Part shown: one piece after another, positions 6,607-7,657 of the stretch
Numbering within the stretch: the stretch's first letter is position 1
Layout: each line of letters begins with the position of its first letter
Source: Pseudomonadota bacterium
GTDB lineage: Bacteria; Pseudomonadota; Gammaproteobacteria; Burkholderiales; SG8-39
Direction: 5' to 3'
DNA length: 7,657 nucleotides
Assembly (NCBI GenBank): GCA_021825225.1
Contig: JAKAIH010000118.1
Span: forward strand, 1 to 7,657
The notes under the pieces: generated by a model
The model's input: the letters and a program-made list of their open reading frames with translations, nothing else
Told to the model about the DNA's origin: nothing
Databases searched by the model: none
Made by a program: the position numbers and the translations under genes

Positions 6607-7493
6607 CCGGCCGCATTGCGGGGAGTACGGCGGTGGGAACTTTGGAGTACGCGACGGCGCAGGAGCGACTGTACGATTTTTGCCTGTGGGAGTACCCGCC
6701 GGCTGCGCCTTGCGCCGGCAAATTGCGTTCGGTCAACCTGCTGTCGCGGTCCTTCGAGCTGCACGGGATGGGCCGGCGCGGCGCGGATCTGGTGCAGGCG
6801 ATACGCGGCGGATTCGGCGATGCGCGCACGGTCTGGGGGATCAAGCAGGAAGGCGGACGCATCAGCTGGGAATTCTATTTCTACGACTATGAACGACTGC
6901 AGCGGGAGCGCTCGATCCCGCGGCTGCTGGAAATCATCCGGCCCTGGATCGCGTGCGATGTCGCGACCAGCGAGCAGCACCCCTATTTCATGTTCTCGAT
7001 CGACCTGGACCGCGAACTCGTCGCCGAGGGCAAGGCGCTGGAAGAGGTTCAGGTGTACGTCGGCAACATCGGCAGCCAGGTCTCCTCGGGCATCTGCTAT
7101 GCGGTGACGCGGGCGCAGGCCAGGCTGAAGAATTTCTATTTTTTCTTCGACGCCAGGACGGAAATGGAAAACATCGTGGGCAAAGCCACCTCTTCCATTT
7201 ATCTCGAGCCGGCGAAGCTCGACCTCGACGCCATCCTCTGGCCCGAGTTGCGCGATTGCCAGACGATAGTCGTGGCCAACAAGCAGGACCGCGATGGCGT
7301 GTATTTTTCCAGGATCGGCGTGGACCAGCTGCTGGTGTTCCTGAAGCGCATGCGCTACCCCGCCGAGCACGTCTTGTTCGTGGAACGAAACAGGAGTAGC
7401 TTGGACCACATGCTGTATGACGTGGGCCTGGATTACCGTATGGAAGGCGGCAAACTGAACATCGTCAAGAGCGCCTACTATGGCGTCTTCTGA
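6603..7493 (+). CDS. Unrecognised 296-residue protein between methyltransferase and radical SAM genes
   Basis: I do not recognise this family. The gene starts at an ATGA overlap with the methyltransferase stop and ends 14 bases inside the radical SAM gene, so it is translationally linked on both sides. A start at GTG 6633, behind GGGGAG, is possible. The protein has no signal peptide or membrane helix. The sequence alternates beta-like stretches rich in aromatics with helices: VWGIKQEGGRISWEFYFYDY (78-97), then a helix (98-115); YFMFSIDLD (128-136) and VQVYVGN (149-155); LKNFYFFFDARTE (175-187); SSIYLEP (197-203); TIVVANKQDRDGVYFSRIG (221-239) followed by the helix DQLLVFLKRM (241-250). It ends with KSAYYGVF. 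No nucleotide-binding motif or metal-binding Cys cluster is seen. The repeating strand-strand-helix pattern vaguely recalls ABBA prenyltransferases, but no diagnostic motif supports that. It could be an enzyme of the same pathway or a partner of the radical SAM protein. Confidence 0.85.
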   Translation: MTGRIAGSTAVGTLEYATAQERLYDFCLWEYPPAAPCAGKLRSVNLLSRSFELHGMGRRGADLVQAIRGGFGDARTVWGIKQEGGRISWEFYFYDYERLQRERSIPRLLEIIRPWIACDVATSEQHPYFMFSIDLDRELVAEGKALEEVQVYVGNIGSQVSSGICYAVTRAQARLKNFYFFFDARTEMENIVGKATSSIYLEPAKLDLDAILWPELRDCQTIVVANKQDRDGVYFSRIGVDQLLVFLKRMRYPAEHVLFVERNRSSLDHMLYDVGLDYRMEGGKLNIVKSAYYGVF

Positions 7494-7657
7494 GCCATCG
7501 CCGCAGCCGGTGAGGCTGGTGCGCCGGCGCGCACCCATGCCCTCGCCCGCGGCCGGCGGCATGGGCTGCTACGACCATAGCCGGTACGTGTCGATGACCA
7601 TGGAGTTCCGCTGCAATCTCAAGTGCGTGCACTGCATGATCGAGGGCACGATGGAGC
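7480..7657 (+). CDS. Radical SAM enzyme, N-terminal part (cut by window edge)
   Basis: The first 59 codons of a gene that runs off the window. It holds the radical SAM motif FRCNLKCVHCMIEG with Cys45, Cys49 and Cys52 (CX3CX2C), which binds the [4Fe-4S] cluster that splits SAM to the 5'-deoxyadenosyl radical. The run TMEFRCNLKCVHC resembles the start of MoaA/PqqE-type and peptide-modifying SPASM radical SAM enzymes, but the parts that would decide the subfamily are outside the window. The first 30 residues are rich in Pro, Arg and Ala and probably disordered. The ATG at 7480 overlaps the previous gene by 14 bases; ATG codons at 7537 and 7561 are other possible starts, none with a strong ribosome binding site. 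The overlap puts it in one operon with the methyltransferase and the unknown protein. Confidence 0.88.
   Translation, partial: MASSEPSPQPVRLVRRRAPMPSPAAGGMGCYDHSRYVSMTMEFRCNLKCVHCMIEGTME

Noticed and set aside
6603..7493. ABBA-type aromatic prenyltransferase
   Set aside because: The alternation of strands and helices is suggestive, but I see no conserved diphosphate-binding residues I could name, so I left the function open.
6510..7562. A 350-codon - strand frame over the unrecognised 296-residue gene
   Set aside because: Here the + strand gene is itself unknown, so I compared the two. The + strand frame has natural amino-acid balance, regular strand/helix patterning and overlapping junctions with both neighbours; the - strand frame is out of context and runs into the radical SAM gene.

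Overview
The window is GC-rich with strong G/C preference at third codon positions. It comes from a proteobacterium-like genome. The formate dehydrogenase reads like those of beta- and alphaproteobacteria, but this is an impression from memory and not a database result. The window is almost fully coding: the gaps between genes are 22, 42 and 56 bases, and three gene pairs overlap. There is no RNA gene, CRISPR array or insertion sequence that I can see.

Left block (2-3266, + strand): the end of a flavin/Fe-S subunit (fdsB/NuoF type) and a complete catalytic subunit (fdsA type) of a soluble NAD+-dependent, molybdenum- or tungsten-containing formate dehydrogenase. The catalytic subunit keeps the active-site Cys371-His372 and Arg564. 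It has motifs for one [2Fe-2S] and three [4Fe-4S] clusters, but lacks the His/Cys3 cluster motif found at the equivalent place in NuoG and, as I recall, in other FdsA proteins. The next gene is not fdhD (fdsC) or fdsD but a 2OG-Fe(II) oxygenase-like protein (3309-3974) on the same strand.

Right block (3971-7657): a flavin-dependent halogenase of the tryptophan halogenase family on the - strand (3971-5515) with intact catalytic residues. Divergent from it across 56 bases is a + strand operon: an O-methyltransferase (5572-6606), a 296-residue protein I do not recognise (6603-7493), and the start of a radical SAM enzyme (from 7480, cut by the window edge). All junctions in this operon overlap. 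The oxygenase and the halogenase converge and use the same CTAG tetranucleotide for both stop codons.

Taken together, the right block looks like part of a compact tailoring or natural-product locus: halogenation, O-methylation, radical chemistry and probably 2OG-dependent oxidation. No scaffold-forming enzyme, precursor peptide, flavin reductase or transporter lies in the window. The substrate is unknown. The unrecognised 296-residue protein, translationally linked to both a methyltransferase and a radical SAM enzyme, is the most interesting item. A working link between formate dehydrogenase and the halogenase locus (for example NADH supply) is only speculation.
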